Positions 1 to 6,691 of a DNA stretch of 32,786 nt are shown in pieces (the first letter of the stretch is position 1; every line of letters starts with the position of its first letter). The stretch is from Clostridia bacterium (GTDB lineage: Bacteria > Bacillota > Clostridia > UBA1212 > UBA1255), in assembly GCA_017613535.1 (NCBI GenBank), contig JAGADO010000119.1, positions 1 through 32,786 of the forward strand, read 5' to 3'. The notes beneath the pieces were generated by a model that saw only the letters and a program-made list of their open reading frames with translations, was not told where the DNA came from and ran no database searches. A program made the position numbers and the translations under genes.

Positions 1-69
1 GATGATCACTCCTGTGGGGATCGCGCCCGCAGCAAGAACAAACAGTGAATTGATTCCGAAAATTTTCAT
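1..69 (-). CDS. 5' fragment of an unidentified membrane or secreted protein
   Basis: Only the first 23 codons lie in the window. The ATG at 69-67 follows a perfect AAGGAGG ribosome site (77-83, minus strand) at 7 nt, so the start is well supported. The visible residues begin MKIFGINSLFVLAAGAIPTG and are hydrophobic, which fits a first membrane segment or a signal peptide. I do not recognise the family from so little. A promoter lies about 130 nt upstream and a possible tiny membrane ORF overlaps its ribosome site. A kdp-type potassium ATPase operon (kdpF then kdpA) is one speculative reading of that arrangement, but nothing here proves it. Confidence 0.7.
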   Translation of the reverse strand, partial: MKIFGINSLFVLAAGAIPTGVII

Positions 70-73
70 CTTT

Positions 74-169
74 CTACCTCCTTAGACCAAAATTTTCTAT
101 ACATATCAGTCCGCAAAATACCAGGCCGGCGGTTCCAATCAGCAGGAGCACGCCGACACGACACAACAC
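74..169 (-). CDS. possible 31-residue single-span membrane peptide in the leader
   Basis: A GTG-started frame (169-167) runs to a TAG at 76-74. The stop overlaps the AGGAGG ribosome site of the next gene, a common sign of translational coupling. The middle is strongly hydrophobic (VLLLIGTAGLVFCGLICI) and the end is basic (ENFGLRR), so it would be a one-span peptide. The shape and the ..IENF ending are reminiscent of KdpF, the 29-residue potassium ATPase subunit. Against it, there is no good ribosome site at the GTG and the length is small enough to arise by chance. Treat as a candidate only. Confidence 0.25.
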   Translation of the reverse strand: MLCRVGVLLLIGTAGLVFCGLICIENFGLRR

Positions 170-197
170 CGATGTGTTCCGGTCATGGGACGGTTAT

Positions 198-226
198 ATT
201 ATACCATGGCCCAGAGGGGTTGTAAA
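198..226 (-). promoter_or_regulatory. sigma-A promoter for the gene starting at 69
   Basis: On the minus strand TTTACA (226-221) is followed after 17 nt by TATAAT (203-198), and TGG just before the -10 gives an extended -10. The predicted leader is about 120 nt and holds the possible small membrane ORF. Confidence 0.7.
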
Positions 227-290
227 GAAAAATCGGAAGTGAGCCTTGCGCTGAGCCTTGCGCTGTCAGTAAGGATAAAATGATTGCGAC

Positions 291-475
291 GTCATAGAGA
301 AAACCGCGTACAATTAATTCTCTATGACGCAGCGCTCAACCCCTTCCCCAAAAAGAGCGATTAGTCATAGAGAAAATCGCATATAATAAATTCTCTATGA
401 CGCAGCGCTCAACTCCACTGAAAAATGAGCGATTCCGTCATAGAAAAAACAACATATAGTTAATTCTCTATGACG
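291..475. repeat. 73-bp tandem array of palindromic hairpins
   Basis: Three copies begin at 291, 364 and 437, exactly 73 bp apart; the third is partial. Each opens with GTCATAGAGAA (GTCATAGAAAA in the third) and closes 16-17 nt later with TTCTCTATGAC, giving an 11-12 bp stem over an A+T-rich loop. Between hairpins lies GCAGCGCTCAAC, then an AAAAATGAGCGATTCC-like word. The same architecture with altered stems recurs at 12.9-13.3 kb and 25.7 kb. Apart from this array and the promoter, nothing else is visible between 170 and 511. Confidence 0.85.
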
Positions 476-511
476 AAAATAAAAAAACGTTTCAGATCTA
501 AACAGACAGAG

Positions 512-862
512 CTATGCTCCCGTTTTGCGTATTATTTTCACATTATTTTCAAACGCATCAGGACCTATGTAAACGACACATTCCGGTATTTCGACTTCCT
601 TCAGTTCAGTGCAGCCAATAAACGCCTGGTCACAGATTATTCTCGTTCCGCTGTTGATCTCATATTCCGTCAAACCGGTATCAATGACGCCAACAAGAAT
701 CAGATAGTTGTTGCCCCTGTTCCCCAAATATATAATATTATTGTCAACATAATAACTGACCGACGCATCTGCGAATACGTCTTTGCCGAAATAGGCAATG
801 TTGTCCGGGATAGAGATCATCGTAAGTTTTTTGCAGGTGGTCAATATCTCGCCCATATGCAT
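512..862 (-). CDS. BspA-type leucine-rich-repeat protein, short remnant
   Basis: The 116-residue product carries about three repeats of the LRR_5 (BspA/Treponema) type: IPDNIAYFGKDVFADAS near the start, then IICDQAFIGCTELKEVEIPE and VVYIGPDAF near the end. Such proteins are normally long secreted surface proteins with many repeats. This one has no signal peptide and no convincing ribosome site, and an in-frame TAA lies six codons upstream. It is probably the tail of a decayed gene that uses a local ATG if it is translated at all. It sits 67 bp downstream of the lipoprotein gene on the same strand, in a visibly A+T-rich patch unlike the flanking operons. Confidence 0.55.
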   Translation of the reverse strand: MHMGEILTTCKKLTMISIPDNIAYFGKDVFADASVSYYVDNNIIYLGNRGNNYLILVGVIDTGLTEYEINSGTRIICDQAFIGCTELKEVEIPECVVYIGPDAFENNVKIIRKTGA

Positions 863-929
863 TGTTTTGTTTGTTAATTATACTGGTGTTCCTCTTGGAA
901 TACAAGTGATAATACTTTGACGAAACAAC

Positions 930-1622
930 TTAAAATCCACTAAACGAAAGAGTTGAAAACCAATTCATCCCCCATATTTCCGGATCGTTTCTTACTTCGA
1001 TGAGCAAATTATCATAAACAAACAAGGTACTATTTCTATTGTCTGTTTTATACTCATACACTAAAGCAGTAACCTCGCAATCAAGCAGTTTTATATTTGT
1101 GTTATAAACTGCGCTACAATAATTCCCGGTATTATCAATATTCGGATAACCAGGGGCCATTATCTTTATCAAATCAGATGCAATTGGTGTTTCCCGTTCG
1201 TGCAAAAATTCATCCGGAATACACGTTACTTTTATGTAGAGATTTTCACTGTTAGAAACGGTGGGGTGATAAAAAATACAAGGCAATCCATATTTTTCTG
1301 ATGAGAACATTGTAATATTCCCAAATCCTTCTTCATTACGCAATTCAATTACTTTTCCATTTAGATAAGGCACAATATTGTTGCGCAAGCGAATTGTTTT
1401 TACCATATTCCGAATGGTTTCGATCTGTTTGCTGCCAACGCCCTGCTCTAAAAAATAAGAGAAAAGCTTGTTTTCGTTTTCTAAATTCAGAGCATTTTGC
1501 AATTCGCCCAAAGAGTCAAATTCTATTGAAGCTGTTGACGAAACGGCGGAAGAATTATGATCATCACCCACCTCATTTTCACTAATTGTATTCAAAGAGT
1601 TTTTACTACATGCAAACAACAA
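930..1622 (-). CDS. putative lipoprotein of unknown function, 5' end damaged
   Basis: The frame encodes about 230 residues with a lipobox LFAC followed by SKNSL and a Ser/Asn/Glu-rich linker, then an unrecognised domain ending FSTLSFSGF. From the TTG at 1622 the signal peptide would be far too short. The same frame stays open upstream to about 1690 and reads RRWILTLIINIILCLLLFAC, a complete lipoprotein signal, but with no ATG, GTG or ribosome site. The ATG at 1671-1669 is one base out of frame: removing one G at 1668-1669 would join it to RRW. So the start is frameshifted (mutation or sequencing error) or was lost when this gene was fused head-on to the lysozyme gene. Codon choice is A+T-rich compared with the neighbours, suggesting acquisition. 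Confidence 0.55.
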   Translation of the reverse strand: MLFACSKNSLNTISENEVGDDHNSSAVSSTASIEFDSLGELQNALNLENENKLFSYFLEQGVGSKQIETIRNMVKTIRLRNNIVPYLNGKVIELRNEEGFGNITMFSSEKYGLPCIFYHPTVSNSENLYIKVTCIPDEFLHERETPIASDLIKIMAPGYPNIDNTGNYCSAVYNTNIKLLDCEVTALVYEYKTDNRNSTLFVYDNLLIEVRNDPEIWGMNWFSTLSFSGF

Positions 1623-1699
1623 TAAGCATAAAATGATGTTTATTATTAAAGTTAAAATCCATCGCCGCCATATGCATTGCAGCCGCTGCCATCATATTA

Positions 1700-2392
1700 T
1701 TGGCCGCCGCTGCGCTGATGTTCAAAAACAGGATCATCAAAATAAACACCCCGTCGAAGGCCCAATACCCGGTAAGAGGCGTTGACGTCTCCCGGTACCA
1801 GGGTGACATCGACTGGCCTGTGCTGGCCGGGCAAGACATTCGCTTCGCATACATAAAAGCCACGGAAGGATCCACATACATTGACCAGAAATTCGAATAC
1901 AACTTCAGTCAGGCGAGGCAGACGGACCTGCGGATCGGGGCGTACCACTTCTTTAGTTTCGACAGCGGCGGTGATACCCAGGCGGACAATTACATTAAGA
2001 ATGTGGAGGCGTTCTCGGGGATGCTGCCGCCGATCGTGGATGTGGAATATTACGGTAAATACGGTCATGGCGCGGGCAAGCGGCCTGACAACGATGCTGT
2101 GGTGGCGGAGCTGGGCGTTTTGCTCGGTTGGCTTGAAGAGCACTACGGCGTAAAACCGGTAACATACGCCACCGGGACTGCGTACAAGGACTTCATCCGG
2201 GGCAATTTCGACGATTACGACATCTGGATCCGTGACGTGTATTTCCGTCCCGGAAGCGGCATTAAAAACTGGTGTTTCTGGCAATTTTCAGATAAAGGCC
2301 TCCTCGAAGGCTACAGCGGGGGCGAAAAATATATTGACCTCGACGTGTGGTCGGGGTCAATAGAAGAATTTGAGAATTACGGCATTAAATAA
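1700..2392 (+). CDS. GH25-family lysozyme (N-acetylmuramidase), start uncertain
   Basis: Glycoside hydrolase family 25 enzymes cleave the MurNAc-GlcNAc bond of peptidoglycan. Family marks seen, numbered from the TTG at 1700: GVDVSRYQG (about 27-35, catalytic-site Asp), YIKATEG (51-57), GAYHFF (80-85), VDVE (113-116, the paired acidic residues), and a C-terminal FWQFSDKG followed by IDLDVW. The domain is full length (~200 residues). In front is a hydrophobic run that begins upstream of 1700: the frame is open from 1637 and reads IAAAAIILLAAAALMF before KNRIIK, so the protein was membrane-anchored or secreted. No ATG, GTG or ribosome site precedes that run, and it overlaps the lipoprotein signal on the other strand. 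Expression in its present form is doubtful. It converges on the ABC permease at 2414 with no clear terminator between them. Confidence 0.85.
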   Translation: MAAAALMFKNRIIKINTPSKAQYPVRGVDVSRYQGDIDWPVLAGQDIRFAYIKATEGSTYIDQKFEYNFSQARQTDLRIGAYHFFSFDSGGDTQADNYIKNVEAFSGMLPPIVDVEYYGKYGHGAGKRPDNDAVVAELGVLLGWLEEHYGVKPVTYATGTAYKDFIRGNFDDYDIWIRDVYFRPGSGIKNWCFWQFSDKGLLEGYSGGEKYIDLDVWSGSIEEFENYGIK

Positions 2393-2413
2393 TGCTTTAA
2401 ACGTTTTTACGGA

Positions 2414-4036
2414 TCAGGCGCACAGGCGGGGCCAGAATTTGACCGCCAGCCGGAAGAACAGTATCGATAACCCCGTATAAGCAAAGAACTGAAAAGCCAG
2501 CATCGGAATCGTCATTGCCGGAACGAATATGCTCACCGGGATCGAAACAATGGCGAAGAATATCGCTGCGCCGAATCCGCCCAGCATCGCAAACAGCACA
2601 TTAAGATTCTGCTTGACCGCCATATTCTCATCAGTCCAGACAAGTTTCGGATTATGCACCTCGAGCATGAGACCGAAACTTCCTATCAGAACGGCGAAAG
2701 CCAGAGCCGCAGCAGCCAGCACCGCCGTCGATATCCCGGCATCAAGAACGATTCCGATACTTACCGCAAGTATCACAGCGGGTACTCCGGCGAATATGGT
2801 ATGGACCGCCATTTTGGCGAAAAGGATAGTTTCCGCCGTGGCTGGGATCGTCTGAAGCACCCAGAGCCTGCTGCCCTCGAGAGAAACAGAAGAAGAAGAA
2901 ATGGGAGTCATTGCCAGCACAAGACCTATGGCACCGATGGCCGCAAGCACCACGAACGCTCCGCCGCCGGGCATACTGCCGTTGCCCAAAAGATTCCTTA
3001 TACCGCGGGTATTGACCAGCGCGATCACGGACAATACTACCATGATGATCGCACCCAGGCCGTTGTTTATAAGATAGAGCGGATTTGTCAGGAAGCGCCT
3101 GATCTCCCTGCGGGTGAGAGCCCCCAGCGGAGAGTTTGCAGACGACTTTTTCTCAACGTAAACTTTCTTTCTGCCGCTCTTTTTAGTTGTGACGAGAGAT
3201 ATGAATGTGCGCGACAGGATCAGGATCGTAAGGGCCATTGCCGCCGCACAGATGGCAAAGAAAATAAGGAAGCTGATCCATTCGCCCGCGGTGCCTTTGC
3301 CGTATGCATAAAACGGATACAGTTTTGTTTTAAACGTAAGCTCCGCCTTGGCCGGATCCGCAGTGATCGCATCCATTACGCGCTGCCTCTGGAAGTAGAA
3401 TAAATAATATGCACCGAAGGAGACCAGCAGCGACACCACCGTTACGATCTTTTTTCCGCCCAGTTTCGCCGCCAGCAGCGCCAGGAGCCAGCCCAGCAGA
3501 CAAGAGACAGCCAGAATCAAGAGCGTCATTGCTATATACATCACCAGGCCCGTCAGGAGCACCAGGAACGAAAAACCGTTCAGTATCCAGTATATCACCA
3601 GAGCCGGCAGGAAAGACGTAAACGTGTATGCGATAATGAGTATGTACACGCTCATCATGCGGGCGGCAAGGATATACATGGGCTTTATGGGCATGGAAAG
3701 CAGCATTTCGTTGTCCTTCGGGCAATACAGCACAGCGTAGGTGCTGAACATTCCGCCGATCAATCCGATCATTGCCGTAATAATGCCTGAAAAGGCGAAA
3801 TAGACGCCTCCCCAGCCTTCAAAAGCCTGGCCGGACTGGAGCTCGCCGGTCTTCATTGTCATCCCTAACAATAAATAGAGCGAACCGAAGGCAAACATGA
3901 GGGATATTGCCGCGAATGCAAGCAGCAGCGAATACCCTACGAGAGCCCCGGCAGAGCGCTTTTTACCCGTGCGCTTGTTCGTGAAAACACCCGCCAGCAG
4001 CTCATCAAATTGTTTTTTGATAAGTATCTTAAGCAT
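2414..4036 (-). CDS. ABC transporter permease, large ABC-2-like exporter subunit
   Basis: The product is 540 residues with about twelve membrane segments in two halves, separated by a charged cytoplasmic stretch near 290-310 (KKSGRKKVYVEKKSS). A motif LEGSRLWVLQTIP around residue 390 is typical of the large permeases paired with a single ATPase in Clostridia. It lies 27 bp downstream of an ATPase gene on the same strand, so the two form one transporter. The ATG at 4036 starts MLKILIKKQFDELL; the ribosome site is weak (GGGACGG), so translation may depend on the upstream gene. The substrate cannot be read from sequence; these systems usually export peptides, lipids or drugs. Confidence 0.85.
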   Translation of the reverse strand: MLKILIKKQFDELLAGVFTNKRTGKKRSAGALVGYSLLLAFAAISLMFAFGSLYLLLGMTMKTGELQSGQAFEGWGGVYFAFSGIITAMIGLIGGMFSTYAVLYCPKDNEMLLSMPIKPMYILAARMMSVYILIIAYTFTSFLPALVIYWILNGFSFLVLLTGLVMYIAMTLLILAVSCLLGWLLALLAAKLGGKKIVTVVSLLVSFGAYYLFYFQRQRVMDAITADPAKAELTFKTKLYPFYAYGKGTAGEWISFLIFFAICAAAMALTILILSRTFISLVTTKKSGRKKVYVEKKSSANSPLGALTRREIRRFLTNPLYLINNGLGAIIMVVLSVIALVNTRGIRNLLGNGSMPGGGAFVVLAAIGAIGLVLAMTPISSSSVSLEGSRLWVLQTIPATAETILFAKMAVHTIFAGVPAVILAVSIGIVLDAGISTAVLAAAALAFAVLIGSFGLMLEVHNPKLVWTDENMAVKQNLNVLFAMLGGFGAAIFFAIVSIPVSIFVPAMTIPMLAFQFFAYTGLSILFFRLAVKFWPRLCA

Positions 4037-4063
4037 TGTCAGACACCGTCCCTGCCAGCGATG

Positions 4064-4768
4064 TCATTCCTGAAGTTCAAGGAATACGGATTCCAGCGAT
4101 TCGTCGCCCCGCACTTCGTCCATCGTTCCGGACCGGATCAGGACACCGTTCTTTATGATCGCGACTTTATCGCAAAGCTTTTCCGCAACTTCCAGCACGT
4201 GGGTGGAGAAGAATATGGCGCAGCCTCCGTCGCACAGTTCGCGCATCAGTTTTTTGAGCGTATGGGATGCCACGGGGTCAAGGCCGACGAAGGGTTCGTC
4301 CATCAGTATCAGTTTGGGTTCGTGTATGAGGGCACCGATGACTGCCAGCTTCTGCTTCATACCGTGGGAGTATTCCGAAATGTTCTGAGCGAGGGAGTCG
4401 GTCAATTCCAGCGCGTCTCCGTACTGTTTTATGAGCTGCGAACGTCTTTCTGCGCTTACGCCGTATACGTCGGCAACGAAATTCAGGTATTTTATGCCAG
4501 ACATGAAGTCGTACAGGTCCGGGTTATCGGGTATGTACGCCATGACTTTTTTGCACGCGATCGGGTCGTCAATTATCGAGTGCCCGTCGATCAGTATGTT
4601 TCCGCTGTCGAATTTGAGTATGCCGGCAACGCTCTTCAGCGTCGTGGTTTTTCCGGCGCCGTTGTGCCCGATAAATCCGTATATTTCGCCGGGGGCAATA
4701 TGCAGGTTCAGGTTGTTTACCGCTGCTTTGCCGCCGTACATTTTGGTTAAATTTTCAATAACAAGCAT
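4064..4768 (-). CDS. ABC transporter ATP-binding protein
   Basis: A single nucleotide-binding domain of 234 residues: Walker A GHNGAGKTT (~34-42), signature YSHGMKQ (~133-139), Walker B LILMDEP (~153-159) with the following GLD loop, and a switch His in FFSTHVLE. The pattern matches ABC-2 exporter ATPases. I place the start at the ATG at 4768 (MLVIENL) because GGGGAGG (4779-4785, minus) lies 10 nt upstream. An earlier ATG at 4795 is also open with AAGGA in front and would add nine residues. An extended -10 promoter sits just upstream. It is co-transcribed with the permease 27 bp downstream. Confidence 0.9.
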   Translation of the reverse strand: MLVIENLTKMYGGKAAVNNLNLHIAPGEIYGFIGHNGAGKTTTLKSVAGILKFDSGNILIDGHSIIDDPIACKKVMAYIPDNPDLYDFMSGIKYLNFVADVYGVSAERRSQLIKQYGDALELTDSLAQNISEYSHGMKQKLAVIGALIHEPKLILMDEPFVGLDPVASHTLKKLMRELCDGGCAIFFSTHVLEVAEKLCDKVAIIKNGVLIRSGTMDEVRGDESLESVFLELQE

Positions 4769-4804
4769 AATTATGCTGCCTCCCCGTCGGATCATATTTT
4801 CCTT

Positions 4805-4813
4805 ATTATATCA
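4805..4813 (-). promoter_or_regulatory. extended -10 promoter of the ABC exporter operon
   Basis: On the minus strand TGA precedes TATAAT (4810-4805), forming an extended -10 element. No good -35 is seen at 16-18 nt. The predicted transcript would start about 30 nt before the ATG at 4768. Confidence 0.5.
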
Positions 4814-4857
4814 CCGCCGGTCAAAGAAATAAAGCCTCCCGGAAACTCTGCCTGGCA

Positions 4858-4943
4858 CTGCCTTCACTTCATCGGCCATGTGATTTTCGCCGAAAAAACC
4901 CGGCAATCTTTTTTTCAGAAAATTGCCGGGTACGAGAGCGCTG
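4858..4943. repeat. 86-bp intergenic repeat, copy 1, with hairpin
   Basis: This unit starts CTGCCTTCACTTCATCGG and ends GAGCGCTG. Its centre is a hairpin of ACCCGGCAAT (4898-4907) with ATTGCCGGGT (4922-4931) over a T-rich loop. A second copy lies at 5122-5208 with a compensated base-pair change in the stem. Confidence 0.85.
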
Positions 4944-4944
4944 A

Positions 4945-5027
4945 GTGGAACGGGGGACAGTGACGCGTTTCCTCGCTCGTTCCGGGGTGGAACGGGGGAC
5001 AGTGACGCGTTTCCTCGCTCGTTCCGG
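4945..5027. repeat. 42-bp tandem duplication with GGAACG/CGTTCC ends
   Basis: Two near-identical units starting GTGGAACGGGGGACAGTGAC begin at 4945 and 4987. Each begins with GGAACG and ends with CGTTCC, so each can form its own hairpin. No gene is present. Confidence 0.8.
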
Positions 5028-5077
5028 TCACAGGGCTGCGCTTCATACAGAAAAAAGGCGTTGTTTTTGCTGATTCG

Positions 5078-5112
5078 ACCCAGCAAACCCGAAAAAATAA
5101 ATTTTGCTGGGT
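5078..5112. repeat. ACCCAGCAAA/TTTGCTGGGT hairpin
   Basis: A 10-bp perfect stem (5078-5087 with 5103-5112) over an A-rich loop. It has the same arms as the hairpin at 5363-5398 and nearly those at 5162-5196 and 5278-5313. Confidence 0.8.
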
Positions 5113-5121
5113 TTACGGGCG

Positions 5122-5208
5122 CTGCCTTCACTTCATCGACTATGTGATTTTCGCCGAAAAAACCCAGCAATCTTTTTTTTCAGAAGATTGCTGGGTACAA
5201 GGACGCTG
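5122..5208. repeat. 86-bp intergenic repeat, copy 2, with hairpin
   Basis: Second copy of the unit at 4858-4943, one T longer in its T run. The stem is ACCCAGCAATC (5162-5172) with GATTGCTGGGT (5186-5196). Relative to copy 1, G4902 is A5166 and its partner C4927 is T5192, so pairing is kept. Confidence 0.85.
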
Positions 5209-5277
5209 TCTCTTGCCAAAAATGCGGTCAAGGCTCTGCTCTTGTCCTTTAAAACGAGATAGTTTGACTGGTAATAT

Positions 5278-5313
5278 ACCCAGCAAACTTTAAAAGCTTA
5301 AAAGATGCTGGGT
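5278..5313. repeat. ACCCAGCA/TGCTGGGT hairpin
   Basis: Arms at 5278-5285 and 5306-5313 enclose an inner CTTT/AAAG pairing. A short TTCGAA...TTCGAA hairpin follows at about 5318-5335, then an AAAAAATGAGCGCGCC word. Confidence 0.75.
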
Positions 5314-5362
5314 AAAATTCGAAGCTCGCTTCGAAAAAATGAGCGCGCCAGAGCAAGAAAGA

Positions 5363-5441
5363 ACCCAGCAAACTTTCGAAAACGATTCTTTGCTGGGTAA
5401 ATTGAACGCACCTGTCTCCAAAAACGAGCAAGTCAGGTGCG
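5363..5441. repeat. two adjacent hairpins (ACCCAGCAAA and CGCACCTG types)
   Basis: The first hairpin pairs 5363-5372 with 5389-5398 (ACCCAGCAAA/TTTGCTGGGT). The second pairs CGCACCTG (5407-5414) with CAGGTGCG (5434-5441) and has an AAAAACGAGCAA word in its loop. Confidence 0.75.
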
Positions 5442-5533
5442 CCATTCTGAAAAATGAACGGATCTCCGGAGGCGATAATTTTAATAATACCTTTACTCAT
5501 TCCTGCGAAGCAGTGAGCAATGCGAAGAATTTC

Positions 5534-5641
5534 ACTGGGCGAGCCGAGAGACAGTACGAATTTCGAGTCTTATGCGATAACAGCGGAAAATTTGCTTTTC
5601 GGTCAAACGAAATTCTTACCTGTCTACTCGGCTTCGCCAGT
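5534..5641. repeat. 108-bp imperfect inverted repeat
   Basis: The left arm begins ACTGGGCGAGCCGAG (5534) and runs to GAATTTCG (5565). The right arm runs from CGAAATTC (5608) to CTCGGCTTCGCCAGT (5641). The arms match over about 30 nt with small bulges, and a nested GGAAAA/TTTTC pairing sits in the middle. No reading frame with a ribosome site covers it. Confidence 0.75.
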
Positions 5642-5655
5642 CAGAAAAAGGAACA

Positions 5656-5722
5656 AACATTTTCCATTTGCAATTTGCCATTTCCCACTTGCAATTTGCA
5701 ATTTTCCACTTGCCACTTGCCC
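5656..5722. repeat. degenerate minisatellite just after the permease stop
   Basis: Short units such as CCATTTGCAATTTG and CCACTTGC repeat irregularly up to the stop codon of the nucleoside permease gene. On the minus strand this is the 3' flank of that operon; no ordinary hairpin-plus-T-tract terminator is seen there. Confidence 0.7.
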
Positions 5723-6691
5723 TTATCTGTCCTCTCTGAAATACGACACGCCGAGCGAGGCCGGTGGCTGGTTCTCGCGGCGGTTGCGGACGCTCGTGAT
5801 GATCAGCACGATGATCGTAACAACGTACGGAAGAGTCTTGATCAGATTGGCCGTAGCCACGTCAACCATCAGGCCGAACGAAGGCAGGTACGAGCCCAGA
5901 ATAAACAGCGCGCCGAACACGAACGAACCGAAAATGCTGATGTACGGCCTCCAGAGCGAGAAGATAACGAGGGCAACACTCAGCCAGCCCATTGCCTCCA
6001 CCGACAGGTACGCCTCCTGCGAGCCCTGGTAGTCCATGACGTAAAACAAGCCGCCCAGACCGGCGATCGCCGAACCGATGATGGTGGCAATATATTTGTA
6101 ACGCGTGACGTTGATACCGGCCGCATCAGCCGTTGCCGGGCTCTCGCCCACAGCACGGAGGTGGAGACCGACGCGCGTACGGGAAAGAATAACGGAAGAA
6201 ATGATTGCCACGGCGATGCCGAGGAACACGAGGACGCCGCAATACTGCAGCGCGGAAGTGGTGTTGTTGAACGGGAAGCGGAAATACGGAAGCGCCCAGA
6301 TGTACTTGACGCCCTTGGTCTCGAGACCGGCGAAAATGTACTTTGTAAGACCGGTGCCGAAGATCGTCATTGCCAGACCGGTAACGTTCTGGTTCGCACG
6401 AAGCGTGACGGCAAGGAAGCTGTACAGAAGGCCCATGAGACCCGCGCCGATGAGCGTCGCCAGCAATGCGATAACGACGATCAGCCACGGCGGAAGGAAC
6501 GGCGTCATATCCGAACTTTCCGGAAGCATTGCGTTGAGCGCCGCACAGCCGCAAGCCGCGCCGATACCCATTATTCCGGGTATTCCGAGGTTAAGATGAC
6601 CCGCTTTTTCGGTGATTATCTCGCCGGTAGATCCGTAAAGGAACGTGACGCCGATTGCCAGCGCACTAAGCAGAAACTCGATTATTTTCAT
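5723..6691 (-). CDS. nupQ: nucleoside ABC transporter permease (NupQ/YufQ type)
   Basis: An inner-membrane permease of 322 residues from the BMP-type nucleoside importer family (BPD_transp_2 fold). The N-terminus MKIIEFLLSALAIGVTFLYG is followed by the family hallmark GEIITEKAGHLNLGIPGIM (~23-41) and a conserved cytoplasmic loop LRAVGESPATADAAGINVTRYK (~178-199). There are about nine to ten membrane segments. It overlaps the upstream permease gene by 4 bp (ATGA), so translation is coupled. With the genes upstream it forms a complete importer for guanosine or other nucleosides. The C-terminal ~15 residues (VRNRRENQPPASLG...) are polar and cytoplasmic. Confidence 0.93.
   Translation of the reverse strand: MKIIEFLLSALAIGVTFLYGSTGEIITEKAGHLNLGIPGIMGIGAACGCAALNAMLPESSDMTPFLPPWLIVVIALLATLIGAGLMGLLYSFLAVTLRANQNVTGLAMTIFGTGLTKYIFAGLETKGVKYIWALPYFRFPFNNTTSALQYCGVLVFLGIAVAIISSVILSRTRVGLHLRAVGESPATADAAGINVTRYKYIATIIGSAIAGLGGLFYVMDYQGSQEAYLSVEAMGWLSVALVIFSLWRPYISIFGSFVFGALFILGSYLPSFGLMVDVATANLIKTLPYVVTIIVLIITSVRNRRENQPPASLGVSYFREDR

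Noticed and set aside
470..877. 135-codon plus-strand frame over the leucine-rich-repeat remnant
   Set aside because: It starts inside a hairpin repeat, has no ribosome site, and the opposite strand shows recognisable repeats.
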